This document shows positions 46,570 to 60,332 of a DNA stretch of 64,000 nucleotides, one piece after another (the first letter of the stretch is position 1; each line of letters opens with the position of its first letter). Made by a program: the position numbers and the translations under genes. The DNA lies in NCBI GenBank assembly GCA_034359265.1, contig CP136898.1, forward strand, positions 5,520,501 through 5,584,500, written 5' to 3'. Under the pieces are notes generated by a model. It had not been told where the DNA came from. It searched no databases and was given only the letters and a program-made list of their open reading frames with translations. This DNA comes from Canna indica (Eukaryota > Streptophyta > Magnoliopsida > Zingiberales > Cannaceae).

Positions 46570-48301
46570 ATAACTTCATCTTCTGCCATTAACACCACCA
46601 CTTATTGGTTATTAAATGATTCGGAGACCAGGGCATATTAGAGGTCGCAAAATCATTGCCTTGATGGAGTTTTCTTTGTTTTTTTTTTCCATAAAAGAAA
46701 GATCACCGCATTAGTCTCTCTATTCTGGATTGGCGTAAGAAAATTTCTTAATGTGTACATAATTTTGGGCGAAGATAGTTTTACTTTGTTTAATTTCTAC
46801 TCCAAATAAAAAATAACTTTTGGATAGTGTACTGAGAAGTGGTGCTTAAGGGGCAGCATATAGAGCAGCATGACACGCAACATTAACTCAAATCTTCAAA
46901 AATTACTTGTTTGCCATTACCAGAGTCTAGAAAGGCAGTTCTAGAAAATAGGACGAATTAAAAGAAACTATGTTCCAGAATGCTCACAATTTATTTTTGA
47001 AGTCTTGGCAGATGCAACACAATTAAGGATGAAATTGGATGCTGGTCAGACATTCCAATGACAACAAGCTGCTTTTCAGAAACCTAACAAGAATAAGCAT
47101 CACTTTTAGTAGAAACTATGAAGTATGAACCATTGTGGTCTAAAGATATATCAATATTTTCCGGAACATATTTGACGCAATCAACATACTACATCAAATA
47201 TTGTATCAGGGAAAAGAATCCTCAGTGCATCCTGGAATGTGCATTTTATTTATCCTGGAAAAGCTGGAAAAGACATTCCACTATCCCATCGTAATTGATC
47301 CATTGATGAAAGCAACAAGTGCATTTTATGAATACTGTTTGCTTCTCGAAGAAGCATAGGGAACACAGAGAAGCAGAACCATCGTCTAGTTGCATCACCT
47401 CCACATCCAAACTGTTTCTCCACTTATGTTATTACTTCATGCTTCTGCATCCACTTTTGGCCTGTCAAAGACCTCTGCCAATAGAACATGCTAGTACTTA
47501 TGAAAGTACAAATCCAATGTGCATCGGAAGATATATATGAAAACATATATGATTAGCTAAAGTGGCCCCAAAAAAACGTATACCTCATTTTGTATAGGTG
47601 ATTGGGGGTGGACCTGGAGGTGGGGCCGCTGGGGCGGATGAACTGTCGCCTCCGCCACCGGCGGCTAGCTCGCTTTGCCTGGTGCTCCAGGTGGGGGCAA
47701 CAAGCTCGGAGAAAAGGCCGCTGGATGAAGCTCGTACCGGTGCCGCGAGTACATCTCTTTGTCCGCGCTCGTGTAATAATCCCAAGGCGGCATTGAGAAA
47801 AAAGGCTTGCTTTTCTTCCCCTCCTTTTCCTTCGCCAGAGCAGCGGAGCGCGATGAGAGAGAACAGGAGACGAGGAGAGGGAAAAGCGTTCAACCGCAAA
47901 AGGACAATGACGAGGATTCAAATCTCTGCCGTCAGATATAAATAAGATGATCCTGTTCGCACGTTCACACAACGGCCTCAATCCAGTGTACTAAACACAC
48001 ACCCATTTTTGTCAAATACACAACTTTATTATGAGAATGGACATAACGAAGCGTATATAGTCGAAAATAGGGAAGACGCATATTAACTCCCTCGATATAG
48101 GGAGCCAAACAGCGAGTTTGGAGGAGGGAAGGGGAAGAAGAAGAAGGGAAGGGCCGAAGTTGCCAGGACGTATAAAGCGTCGCGATTGTGACTGCTTAAA
48201 GGATCGCCTTTTTCTCTCTCTCTCCTCTCTATCGATCCTCCTTTTGGGGAGAGACAAGGTGGGGGTAGGGATAGAGAGAATAGGAGGTCACGACGGGGTG
48301 G
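46570..48301. other. intergenic DNA and promoter of the ANTH gene
   Basis: 46570-47550 AT-rich, no gene. 47590-47945 is a GC-rich block with overlapping frames on both strands, none resembling a known family. 48200-48243 is a CT-rich tract (TTTTTCTCTCTCTCTCCTCTC) just before the ANTH start, typical of plant core promoters or leaders. Confidence 0.45.
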
Positions 48302-51300
48302 ATGGGGACATGGCGGAAGGCCTATGGCGCCCTCAAGGATTCCACCACTGTCGGGCTTGCGAAGGTCAATAGCGAATTTAAGGTTCGAACTTTCTTCGCC
48401 TTGAGTTTGTTGATCTCAGGGTTTGATGCCCCTTGTCGTTTTTTTAACGAATTCATGCTAGGGTTAGTTAGGAATTGATTGAAGTGGTCAATGCTTTTTC
48501 CACTCTAAATCGGTTTTCTTTTCGATGCTTCCTTGGTCGATCCGATGCAAGGAATTGGATATTGCGATTGTGAAGGCGACGAACCATGTAGAATGCCCGC
48601 CAAAGGAACGGCATGTCCGAAGTAAGTGAATTTGGCATATATTTTTCAATGGTGCTTTGCTAATTTATTCATTTTATTAGAAATATCTGAGAAGGCTATC
48701 TGCTGGTTTTCAGATCCATGTTAATTATACTTTAATAATTATCTGGAGAACTCAAGACAACTGTTATTATTGGTGTTCCATATTAAATTTCTGTAACTTC
48801 GAGCAGTGAATTATCTTGCTCCATTGTTGATTTGGCCATTTCTGTATTTAGATGTTTAGACTGGAAAATCTATATTGAGCCTTGTTTTGTGTTCCAGGAA
48901 TATTTGCTGCTACATCGGTAGTTCGACCACGAGCAGATGTAGCTTACTGCATATATGCCCTTGGCAGAAGATTGTACAAGACACGCAATTGGGCGGTATG
49001 TACTATCAAAAATACATTACAACTTATCACTACATTTATACATAGTTATTCTGGTGATTATTTTGCCTTATTGTCAATGTACTTGCGGCAGTTTTAAATT
49101 AGAATCCAGTGCAAGGACGATGTTGTACTGAGGCATGAGATTTTCTGTAATTCCCACTGTTGTGATCATTTTCTTGCTACTTGCCTAGCAAAGTTTTTTG
49201 GCTAAAAAAGTAATAGTGGCATTTCTGTTGTGTACATTACATACTCTGTCCCTCTAAAAAGAGAATGTCGTATATTTAACTTAAATGTGCCTTACAATAA
49301 ACATTAATGAACATTTGTTACCACAAGTTGGTTTATACTGCTTGGTTGAGATCTTCTAAGTTTCATGTCTAAATTGACCCAGTTTTTGAACAAAGTTGGG
49401 GTTGAGGGTCAAAGTATAGGCATTGGCCCTAAACTGTACAGGTACGGTATTGGAGTGCTAGGCAATATACCAAGGCGTACTGTGCCTTAACAACCAAAAG
49501 GTAGGAGATTACTCTAGTATTGGTCCTTTATGGGATGGACATATAAACTCATATTTGTCACACTAGATTTAATCAGCCAGTTCAATAGCATACAAAATGA
49601 TGACTAGTGAAGGTGAAGATTAAATCCAGATGATACTGGTGAGGGCACAGTACATATTTCTTAAGTACTTGTATTATTATAGCATAGATTTTGAATAATA
49701 TACCAATTTCTTTCCTAAAATACAATTACACTATAAACCCATTAGGATAAAACAGCTAGGTTTTGCAAACAAAATTGTTCCCCAGGAAATTTAATACAAC
49801 TTCAATCTTAAAAGCTTGTAAGGTCTTCAAAATTGGTAGTAGGCTATAGTAACTTTTTTTCTTCTTTTTTTCTTTGAGTTATATACTCCAAATAATAATC
49901 TTGATGGTACTTACAGGTAGCTTTGAAAACATTGATAGTTATCCACAGGCTATTGAGAGAGGGTGATCCTACATTCAGAGAAGAGATGTTGAGTTACTCT
50001 CGTCGTGGAAGTGTTCTACAGATATCAAACTTTAAGGATGATTCAGGTCCCTTAGGTTGGTTTCATTCTCCATCCTCTTAATGCCAACCACACTACCATT
50101 ACTGGTCTAGTTAAGTTGGAAAAGTTCAGCCTATTCACAATGTTCAGATGTTCCTTCATGTAGCTTGGGATTGTTCTGCTTGGGTACGAACATATGCACT
50201 TTACCTGGAAGAGCGGCTTGAGTGTTTTAGGATCTTGAAATATGATATTGAAGCAGAACGTCTAATCAAATCTGTTCAAGAATCTGCTAAGGTAGAAATA
50301 TTCTTCTTGGTTAACAAATATACGCAAGAGGACTAAAGTTCTATTGTTCACGTTATTAGTTTTTTGTGAAATATTCCAGGGACATAGTCGAACCAGAACT
50401 TTATGCTGTCCGGACTTGTTAGAACAGTTGCCTGCTTTGCAACAGCTTTTGTTCCGCCTTATTGGTTGCCAGGTAAAAACAAAAACAACTACCTCCCTTA
50501 ACATGTTATAGGAAACTGGAATTGGGTTGTCATGTCTATGATTTCCTTGTTCTGCCAGACTTACTGCATTTGTTTATTGTTGTAGCCTGAAGGAGCAGCA
50601 TTTGGAAACTTTCTTATTCAATATGCATTGGCTCTGGTATGTTTTAGTTCTATTTCTGTTTAGCTTACATGTGAAGACTTGTTTTCCTTGTAGTTTTGTT
50701 TGTAATGGGTCTTTGTCATGTAGAGTTTCATATATTGATTGTTCTCATATGAAGATCAGTACTATGCTTAATAATCTTATGCCATGAGATTTTCTCTGTT
50801 TATCATTTAGGTTTTGAAAGAGAGCTTCAAAGTGTACTGTGCGATCAATGATGGGATTATCAATCTTGTCGATATGGTAATTTTGACATTCACAGTCATA
50901 TTTTATATCTTATACAATAGAAGTCTAGACACTCTAGATTAGTTTATCAAATTCAATCTTACGCTGTTACACAGTTCTTCGATATGTCAAAATATGATGC
51001 CATCAAGGCCCTTGAAATCTACAAACGAGCTGGACAACAGGTGCATAGTGTTCTTTACACATAGATAAGAGTTTCAGGAAATTATTTTGATTGGAAATGT
51101 TTTCCCAATTTTTTTATTCTTCCGTTGCAGGCAGAAGCTCTTTCTGAGTTTTATGAACTCTGCAAACATTTGGATCTTGCCAGGAGTTTTCAGTTCCCAA
51201 CTCTGAAACAGGTTCATTTTTATCTTCCTAGAATCCTAGCCTTGGGAAAACTAACCCAAGTGAATTAGCTACTTCATACATGAAATTGTCATAATATCAA

Positions 51301-54300
51301 ACATTTAGATTATTGATAATGACTATAATTTAATATGACATCAATTCCTCCCTTCAAAAAAATGAATTGGCTCCACAGTTCCATAATTCAAGATACTGTG
51401 TCTCATATGTAACCATTCTAATTTTTGCATGAGTTTGGCTTGAGAGATATTAAATTTGATTGGTTGACCAACTTTCCCAAAAACTTAGGTTATTAGGAAA
51501 CCAATCTTTGCATTGATATTCTTTACACTTGCCCCTTGTGTGGGAAAGCTTAAGTTGTTACGAAAAAGACCAATCTATGCATTTATATTTTTAACACTCC
51601 CCCTCATGTGTGGGTGGGTAAACTTGAGGAGATTGACCAAAGCCTAACATGTAGATTGACGTAATTTAACTTGGGTATTTTTTCTAAAAATACTAGTGCT
51701 AAGATAATTCGAACTCATGACATCCTACTTTGATACCATGTTATATTTGATTGAACAACCAATTTTCCCAAAAGCTTAAATTGTTATGAAAGAGACCAAT
51801 CTATGCATTTATATTCTTAGTAAGGTATTCCTCAGCTTACATGTGAGGAAAGTCCTATTTTACGAGACTAAGATTCTAGTGCATGTGAATGGTTTAGAGC
51901 TTTATAACTAAGGATTTTAGTCTCCTCGGCATCTCGCCTCTTGGTATCCAAGTAACTTAATATGAATTTCCTTAATAAATTAGTGGGCTTAGCCTTCTAT
52001 TATCTTCAAGAAGAAAGAAAACTAAGGATATTAGTATATGTCAAGCATAAAACTTGTGCAAACACTTCTCCTTAGACATCTGATGGGTGATCTTTGCCAA
52101 CTGGATATACTCTTTTGATTATTGAGTAACTTTATTATTACTAATATGTTTTTTTGTCTATATTTTCTTAGCCACCTAGTTCATTTCTTGCAACAATGGA
52201 AGAATACATCAGGGAAGCACCTGGAATCAGTTCTGCTTCAAGTAAGAAGGTGGTGAGTGTAATTAAGTAATCAGGTGAAATCATTTGCTTGTAATATATT
52301 TGCTACAAATTGCTAATAGCCTAATAGCCTAGTCCTCTATAAGTACTTAATAACGGGTAGAAAACAACACCTCACAGTTATTTGCTACAGAATAAGTTAC
52401 CACTCAGAAGTTTCAGTCTTTTGCATATATATTTATATTGGTTGTCACTTGTCAAGCATATGAGTTATCCAAACGAAAAGACTATTTGTAAATGACGGTT
52501 TTATGAGTTCCTAAGATGTTCTTTCCTTGTAAATGACGGTTTACAGTATATAAGCTTTCTGATTATTTTGTTCTGGGACTTAAAATAAATCTACTTATGC
52601 CTACCATGTTAACACCAGGAATGTGAAGATAAGAATCTAATAACATACAATCAAGAAGAAGTCCCTCCCGCAGAGGATGGAAAACCAGATGGTGAAGATG
52701 AGAAACAGTCACTTGCAGAGGAACAACAACCAGAACCTGAGCCTATAGTGGAACCAGAAGCTCAGCCTGCTTTTACAGATGACTTATTGGTAATTTCTAT
52801 ATATTGTCGCATATGTTGATAATGAGACTTCATATAATTACGAATAATATACATAAATATATTTCATTTTGCAGGGGTTGTATGAAATAAATCCTGCTGC
52901 TGCTGAAATTGAGCAAAGCAATGCATTGGCTCTAGCCATCATTTCACCAGGTTATTTAGTTTTGTTTTCATCAAATTGCCACTTTGTTACAGTTAGTGTA
53001 TCATTCACAAGGAATTGAAACTCTAAACATTTCTTAAATTTTCAGGGGATGATTCAACAAAGCCTTCAACAAGTCTTGACTTGTTTGGAACTAATTCTTC
53101 AGGTTGGGAACTAGCTTTAGTCACTACTTCAAGCAGCAATACCAGTCACGTGGCTGAAAGCAAAATGGTATCTAGTCTAAAATTTATTTTTTACTGGTAC
53201 TTAATTTTCACTAACCATCTATTGGTTAAGGTTAGAGCAGTTGCAATTGTTAAACCAAATTATTTAGTTGGAGGAGTAATCTTATTACCTGTCATTCTGT
53301 ATGTTCCAAGTGAATGCTCCCTTTGCAGCTGTTACTTGATAAGTTAATAGGAAACTTGGAAACAGAACTTTAATTAGACTATTTGCTTAGGTTATCGTGT
53401 GTTCAGCCCAAGTGCAGCTGACACTTTTGCAAGAGAGAAAACTTACCATTGTTTGGAATGCATCATTTTGGATACTGTAGAGGAAAATTGAAGGGGAATG
53501 TTTCCATCCATTTTCCATTCTCCTTTGGAACACGCTAATTTGGTCCCACATTGGGAGTTTGATTACAAGTTATAATGATTAATAAGGTTTGACGGGTGTA
53601 CCCCCACTAACTACAAGCATTTTTGGCCAATGGTTAGGACATCAAGATTAATGAGCCATTTATCCTATGAGACAGAGTCGCTACAATTGGCATGACCTAA
53701 TTTGCATGGGGATGGGTTGAAGCTGCTATTAGACTAGGTCTCGGGTTCGATGTTGGGTTATTTGTTGGATTTGACTTGAGTCTTGATAAGGACATCAAGT
53801 TTAAAGTAAGGGAGATGCTAATACCCTGATGTAGTCTCAAATTGCTTTGATTAATAAGGGTTGATGAGTTTACTACCATTAACTTCAGCTTAAGTATTTT
53901 GGTCCATTGGTTAGGCCTTCAAAGTTAATGATTTACTTTTCTGTACTTACCTTTCCCCTACTAGTTAGTTCTCCAATTATCCCTTATATTATTTTCTTTG
54001 CTAATGGTATGACCACATTAGTAATGGTTGACGATTGTAGTTTCTAGATTCTATTTCTATTTTAAAATTTGCAACCATCCATGTAGTCCTCTTAGCTCTT
54101 AAACATGTCAAAGGATCCATGGTTGCATTCTGTTCTCCAGTTCACATGAGCTTCTCGACAAAGAGAATAACAGCAAATTAATTTTTCAAGGTTTATCCTC
54201 TGGCGCTGGACAAATATGGTTGAAATAAATAATAGGATTTTGCGATAAGAAAAAGGAGACCAGGCCCTGCTCATTCGGCCATCACCTCATTTACTGCAAT

Positions 54301-54886
54301 TGCAATTGTCTAAGATTTTCATGGGGTCTATTCATCCATTCTCATCTTTCGGTTTCCTCGCACTCATGTTTTTTAACGGAAATGAATACAAGTTTCTCGT
54401 GCTATACGACCACATCACTTCACCTTCCCTCAAAAAAAGAAAACTACAGCATCTCACCTCCATTCCCATTTTGCTGTGCAGGGTGGTGGCTTCGACAGGC
54501 TCTTGCTTGATAGCCTCTACGAAGATTCAACCAGGAGACAACAAATTGCTGCAGCATACAGCAGCAGCAGTCTCGATCCCAATCCTTTTGATTATAGAGA
54601 TCCCTTTGCCATGTCCAACAGCTTCGCACCGCCGCCAAGTGTGCAGATGGCACTCATGGCACAGCAGCAGCAGCAATATTATTACCACCAGCAGCTACAG
54701 CAACAACCGTACTACTATGATCCACAGCAGCAACAACAACAGTTTCATCAGCAGCAGACAATGATTGTGCCTTACCAAGCTCAATATCCTCAGCAGCAAA
54801 CTATGGGCTCTACCAATCCTTTTGGTGATCCATTTGTTAGCTTCCCACAGGGTGCAACCCAACCAGGCAATCAAAATCTCATTTGA
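48302..54886 (+). CDS. clathrin assembly protein with ANTH domain (AP180/CALM family, At5g35200-like)
   Basis: Endocytic adaptor that binds PIP2 membranes and recruits clathrin. Fifteen exons: 48302-48382, 48552-48621, 48898-48995, 49917-50055, 50164-50291, 50380-50472, 50586-50636, 50811-50876, 50975-51040, 51131-51211, 52172-52252, 52619-52789, 52875-52950, 53046-53167, 54482-54886; 575 aa, all phases consistent. ANTH domain residues ~1-285: [20 protein letters not shown], the lipid-binding lysine region [69 protein letters not shown]. Then [11 protein letters not shown], an acidic linker ([18 protein letters not shown]), DDLLGL and SLDLFG clathrin/adaptor motifs, [15 protein letters not shown], and a Gln-rich tail with NPF and DPF motifs near 495-505 and NPFGDPF near the end. 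Start: first Met of the invariant MGTWRK. Confidence 0.95.
51430..51840. repeat. dispersed-repeat segment in ANTH intron 10
   Basis: Three related stretches with CCAA(C/T)TTTCCCAAAA(A/G)CTTA and AAGACCAATCTATGCATTTA words (about 51470, 51540, 51760) and ACACTCCCCCTCATGTGTGG between them. The wording recurs widely in plant intergenic repeats; no terminal structure defined here. Confidence 0.5.
53560..53935. repeat. direct repeat pair in ANTH intron 14
   Basis: 53573-53660 and 53848-53935 share GATTAATAAGG.TTGA.G..T, ACTAAC..CA/ATTAAC..CA and TTTTGG.C.A(T)TGGTTAGG. Period ~275 bp. Diverged; may be remnants of a small LTR-type or other repeat. Confidence 0.5.
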
Positions 54887-55934
54887 GGAGAGACCATTTA
54901 TATACTCTTCTTGAATGCATTGTAATTTGTAACATCAAGGAGGGTTGAATAAATAACCTATAATAAATCATCAAGAGGGTTGGTTAGGCAGTATTGAATT
55001 AATTAAGATGTTTTTCTGGATGTAAATCTTCCATCAATTAAAGTGTCCAAGGAGATGATCATTCTTTTTAGTTGGCATATATTTGTTGATTCTGGACTTG
55101 AACTCATTTTTTGCATGATTGTGTATACACAAGATTTTTGTTTACTATAATTTTTTTCATCACGCACGGTTTCTAGCAAATGAGGTGGCAGCCAATTGAT
55201 CCTTGATGAATCTAACAATGCGTACCCTTTTGGCCTTTCCAGTGGAAGTTCTCTTGCACTGGTAAGCCAATGGCATATAGGAGTAATCTCATTCAAAAGA
55301 TGAACATATCACCAACTAATAATGAGACTATAACATGATAAAATCAGGTCATACCCCACTACATTACCATCTTATTATTGGGTGGTCACCAATATCCAGC
55401 TGAATGAATGAATTTGCACTTCCTGTATATTCCTAATCCAAAAGGAGGCTGAGAGCTAAGAATTTATTCAATAAATTAATATCTTGAAGATAGTAGTTCA
55501 AAAACTCATCCACTATAACAAATCATCTTTCTTGGTTGAACAATGGATAGGTTATATTTTTCTATAATAATTAATAATTTAAAAATATTAGGAATAATTT
55601 ATTATTGATTTTTGTCGATTTTTTATATCATGGTAATATAATTTAATTAATTTTAATTAGTAGTGGAAAGAGATTTAATTAATATCAATTTATTTATTTT
55701 TTATCGATTTTTATATGGTGAAAAGAAGGTTGAATAAATGTTAAGCATTGATAGTAGAGAGGAAACTTAATATTTAATTATATTAAAATAAAGGAAATAA
55801 TGGGACTAATATTTTAGAAAATTAAATTAAATTATTCATGCCCTTTCTGTTCTCCTGTCTCCATCCCGGAATGAATGAATGATAGTTAATTGCGCTCCAA
55901 TCTTCTCTACCACTCGTCCTTGTCACCCCCGTCG
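54887..55934. other. 3' UTR of the ANTH gene and intergenic DNA
   Basis: Tandem (same-strand) spacing of ~1 kb to the next gene; AT-rich from 55480 to 55830. No gene seen. Confidence 0.5.
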
Positions 55935-58638
55935 ATGGCTCAATTCCTATTCGAGAGAACCCTAGCCAGAGTCTCGCCCGCAAAGGCCACTGGCCTCCTT
56001 GGACTCGCTCCTGCCGCTCGCCTCCTCAGATTTCGCCGCCGCTCCGATCGTCCCGATAAGGTTCAGCTTTTCGAGCTGGAGATCGGAGCGGACGGCTCCC
56101 CCTCGGACATCGAGGCCCTTGGGATGCGCCGCCTTGAGGACGCCATACATGCCATCATAGTTCGAAGATCCGCTCCTGATTGGCTGCCCTTCATTCCCGG
56201 CGGTTCCTACTGGGTTCCGCCCCGCAGGCGCCCCCATGGCGCCGTAGAGCTCGTTAGTCGGCTAACCAGCCCGATGACGGAAGAGGAGATGATGTCTTTC
56301 ACTACTGTTCGAGGTTGGCCCTCCTCCGCCTACTTCGTGGAGGATGAGGAAGCAGGTTTTCAAACTTAACTTTTTTCTCTTTCTAAATGGTTCTTGATAT
56401 GTATAAGTGTTGTGGTTTCAAGATCGATTTTTATCATTTTTTAATATAGAGTGGATGCAGCAATAACTATTGAAAGGTATATATCAGATTTTGGTTCTAG
56501 CGATTTGATCCCTTTCCGTAGATCATTGTGTTGTCAATTAATGCAACAGTGCAACATGAACAATGGAAGATGTTGTCAAGCAGGAAGACAATCAAATTGC
56601 AATTTTTCCTTCTCTATATACTTATAGTTAAACCATTATATTGTAAAATAGGTGCAGTCAATCTCATCCCAAAACATATGTTATCAATTTATATCAGGAA
56701 ATCCACCTTTTTTGTTCCGAGATGTTGGGATTCTTAAATGAATCCTTTGGTAACTGTAGGTTCTTGTTATTGAAACTCATTCATATTTTGTGTTGATAAG
56801 ATTGGCTCTAAGATATGTAGACACAATGTTGCTAAAGCAGTGCTCTAAGCCTATAGTCACGCAGATAGATATGCTACACAGTTTTTTCATTGTCCATGTG
56901 CATTCTATTGCTTCTAATTGCATCTTAATGATGATTGCCTATGAGAATTTTGGAATGCACTTGTTGATCTTGTGGTCCTCCTTTTATAAGAGTAAAATCT
57001 ATATCAAGTCCCATAAAAATAGGAAACGTAACTGCTTTATCTGCATGCTGTTATTGATTGTTTCTTCTCTGTTCTATGTATCTCCTATATATTAATCATT
57101 ATTGGATTTCTGTTCTGTTATTGACTTTTGTTTTCACTCATATATCAGTACATCCATACTGCTAAATGTCATTCATGCATAACTCAGAGGCCTCTTGTCT
57201 CCATAACATCTGATTGACTTAAAAGTTCATTTTTCTATCTCGTGGAGGTTGGAAAAGATGGAAGGTCTCTGAGTCTGTTGCAAAAAAAAGAGATACTTTG
57301 GTTGCAGCAGAATTATAACTAAAAGAATTATGCAAAATTGTGGATTATCGATGTAGAGGAAACATCTCAATTATTAAAGTATGCACTTCTAGTCAGTATT
57401 TTGAAAATGATGAGAAGAATAGACTTAGAATAAGGTCATGTTTTTAGACCATTCACTACTGAAATGCATGGCAAATTTTTGCTTATATTCTTAGGACAGT
57501 GCATTTCAGATAATTATGATGCTTTGGTCCTTGTCCCTCTAGGAACAGCTAGTCAACTAGAAGTCATAAAAATGTTATGTTAGACAACTCTCAGTTCCTA
57601 AGTTGTTTTTTATCTAGTATTTTGTTATTTTCTTAAAATTATATGGGCTTCCTATGTCAAGTTTTCTGATGAAAGGTAAACCATTCTTTGGAATTATCTC
57701 TTTTCTTCTTGAAAGATTGGACTGCTAATGTGTTGATATCTTCATGGTTGATACCGTGAGGAGTTTTCCAAGGGCAAAATCCCATGACTGGTTTCTCTAG
57801 ACTGATACCTAAATAGCCCTTTATCACTATTTGCACTAATGCAATTTGAACCTTGATGATATAGTTGGGTTTTATATGAGTAAACCATGCTTAGGTGCTT
57901 GCACTACAGCACTAGTTAACCTAATTTTTGTTCATTTATGGAATTTCTGCTCATACACCTGGAGCTCAATGCTACTAATATGAAGGATAATGACAGTGAT
58001 ATTTAGTTTATATGAAATATCTCTTACTCGAATGCAAGGGACAGTACTGGTCTAGTGGTCCTATTTCTATGTAAAGCATGGATCACATACACTCATTTGT
58101 AGACATTTATTTTGGTATCTTCAATACTATTTGTTTAACATGGCCCTACTTCTGATATTTGAAGCTTTTGGTGGACTGAAATTGTGTGAATTAACCTCTG
58201 AAGCTTAAACCAAAAGATGGAACGAAGCCCAACTTAACAGTTTTAACAAATATGTTCCAACATTTCACAACTTTAGTACTTTCAACACCTTCATTGTTTC
58301 ATTTTTTAAAAATTATGATGTTCTTAGGTACCATGAAATAAGTTAATGAACAACTTTGTGTATAATATCTTGTGAAAATTCTCTTTTGTTGTTGGCTTCA
58401 TTTCTGCTCATTAAGCAAATTGGAAACTGTGTGTTCTCCGGGCAGTCGGTTTTAAATAGAAAATCTTTTTCACAACCCCAATGGAAAGATCATCTATGAT
58501 ATTTGAATCTTAATTGCCGTAGAAACTGTTTTTTTCATTCCTTCACTCATGTGCTTCCTATGGACAGGTGTATCTCTGCAATCAGTGAAGAAGGTCCAGG
58601 ATAGAACCAAGGTGCAATCTGACGATGAAGAAAACTAA
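55935..58638 (+). CDS. conserved small plant protein, possibly mitochondrial, function unknown
   Basis: Two exons, 55935-56355 and 58568-58638 (intron 2.2 kb, GT..AG, phase 1), 163 aa. Exon 1 is GC-rich and strongly coding. Residues 1-~35 (MAQFLFERTLARVSPAKATG..RLLRFRRRSDR) are rich in Arg/Ala/Leu without acids after Glu7, like a mitochondrial or plastid targeting peptide. The core has DKVQLFELEIG, IEALGMRRLEDAIHAIIVRR, SAPDWLPFIPGGSYWVPPRR, TEEEMMSFTTVRGWPSSAYF, which I recall as conserved in an uncharacterised plant family; no catalytic motif is visible. The C-terminus is acidic (QSDDEEN). Start: the first ATG after the stop-rich leader; an upstream in-frame extension without ATG exists but is not used in this model. 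Function cannot be assigned. Confidence 0.8.
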
Positions 58639-60332
58639 CTGTTACCTGACAGTTTGCATGGGTTAAAGCTAAGGTTGGATGTGGTGTCAAGGTTACTGTT
58701 CTTTTGCTTATAGCTTTGAGAAATACAACAATCGAATTGACTTATTTCTTCTGAATAATGTTGATTATATCACAGTGCATTGTAGCATAGGTGAGACTGC
58801 ACAGCTCATATACCTTATGAATGTTTGTGCCCGTAAACTTTGTTCTTAGGACTGACAAATATCTCTTATGCAGGCTCTTCTTCTCTGGTACAATGTAGAT
58901 ATTCAAATGCTCAGCTCTCCAATTCCTTAAACTCTTGCAGGGGGAAATAAAGCTGTAGATGTTCATCCCTACAATACAAAACCATTCGAACTATGTTACA
59001 GATGTGATCTATAGTGGTATATTTTACTCTAGTTCATGGTTACTCCATGATTTATTATTATTATTATTATTATTATTTTAAAAAAAAGACTTCACAACTT
59101 GCAAGGCCCCATTCCAGCCTTTGTGAAGAATTAGATTATACAAGTTTAATGTGGTTAGCTGCATATAAAAAACCTGAGCTCCGGAAGGACGTTCATTGGT
59201 TTCACGAATCTGAGTTCTTGTAGTAGGACAAGAGGGACAAATGTATGCTGTTGTGGACTGGATATTTTGTTGATGTATGGCAACGTCGTCATATAACATG
59301 CTGGTTTTTAATTTTGGTCGAACATTTACAAATTGTACAAACATATTGCTGAAATAAGCAATCTTTGTATATTCTTTTTTTCTCCAGCTCTTTTCAGGTT
59401 GTGTTTTGAAGATTGGATAGGACTAGCTTACTCGATCAAACTGATCAGGAACCAGTCCAGATTTGGTCCGTATTAACTTAAAAATTAGTTCTAGTAAAAA
59501 TTGTCTCACCTCAATCAAAAATTGATCACCATTGATGAAATTAGTAAATTATTTTCTGATTTTTTTTCTTATAGCGTACTAGTTCTGTAATAAATGGTCG
59601 ACTTCAGAAAGAAAAGTGGTAAATGCGCGGCATTCGATCGATTACAGTACGTTTCTTTTATAATTCGAATTCTATTGTTATTTAATTTTGGTGTAAATTT
59701 TACTGATCACTTTTTATGTAGGGTTAATTGTAGGATTGGTGTTTTTTTAATTATTTTACTGAACAAAATAATATATGTAATGACTAAAATGTTTATCTTC
59801 TTTTAAAAATTAAAATATATAAATTATTCTCTAATCCAACATTAAGATAAATTTATTAAAAAAACAATAATTCTAAAAAATGATTTATAGGAAGATAAAT
59901 ATAATTTACATTTAATTACAATACAACCTCGATTAAGGGACTCCTGAACTCGCTTAAACATGCTGATGCAAAAAAACTCCCAATTTTCGACTTCCCTGTG
60001 AATGATTCATTTTTGTGATCTTTTTATTGCTTTTTTTAATTGTATCGAACATTTTTCTGTCGATTTTATTTATAAAGCAATTTAATTCTTGATTTTTTTT
60101 AAAAAAAGTCTAATTTAGCTCAAACAATGTCTCGTTTGTTCCGCATAATGGCGATATGCAACAGCGCTACTGAATGCAACCCACCGAGTCCGAGTGGGAT
60201 CTATTTTTCCACTCGGCCGACAAGGAATCCTTTTCTTATTTAGTCGCGGAGGTGCAACGTACCGCCGCCGCTTTCTCTCTTTCTCTCTTTCTCTCTCGGG
60301 GCGAAAAGGATACCCTTCCGTTCTCTCTTCCG
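58639..60332. other. intergenic DNA and promoter of the next gene
   Basis: AT-rich with a (TTA)n microsatellite at 59052-59076. The last 100 bp contain a CT tract (CTTTCTCTCTTTCTCTCTTT, 60270-60297) before the ATG at 60333, a common plant core-promoter/leader feature. Confidence 0.5.
59052..59076. repeat. (TTA)n microsatellite
   Basis: Eight ATT/TTA units followed by an A run. Confidence 0.9.

Noticed and set aside
47553..47981. Frames of 104-142 codons on both strands in a GC-rich block, one with DGRDLNPRH
   Set aside because: No domain; the words are of the kind seen in spurious translations. Left as unassigned.
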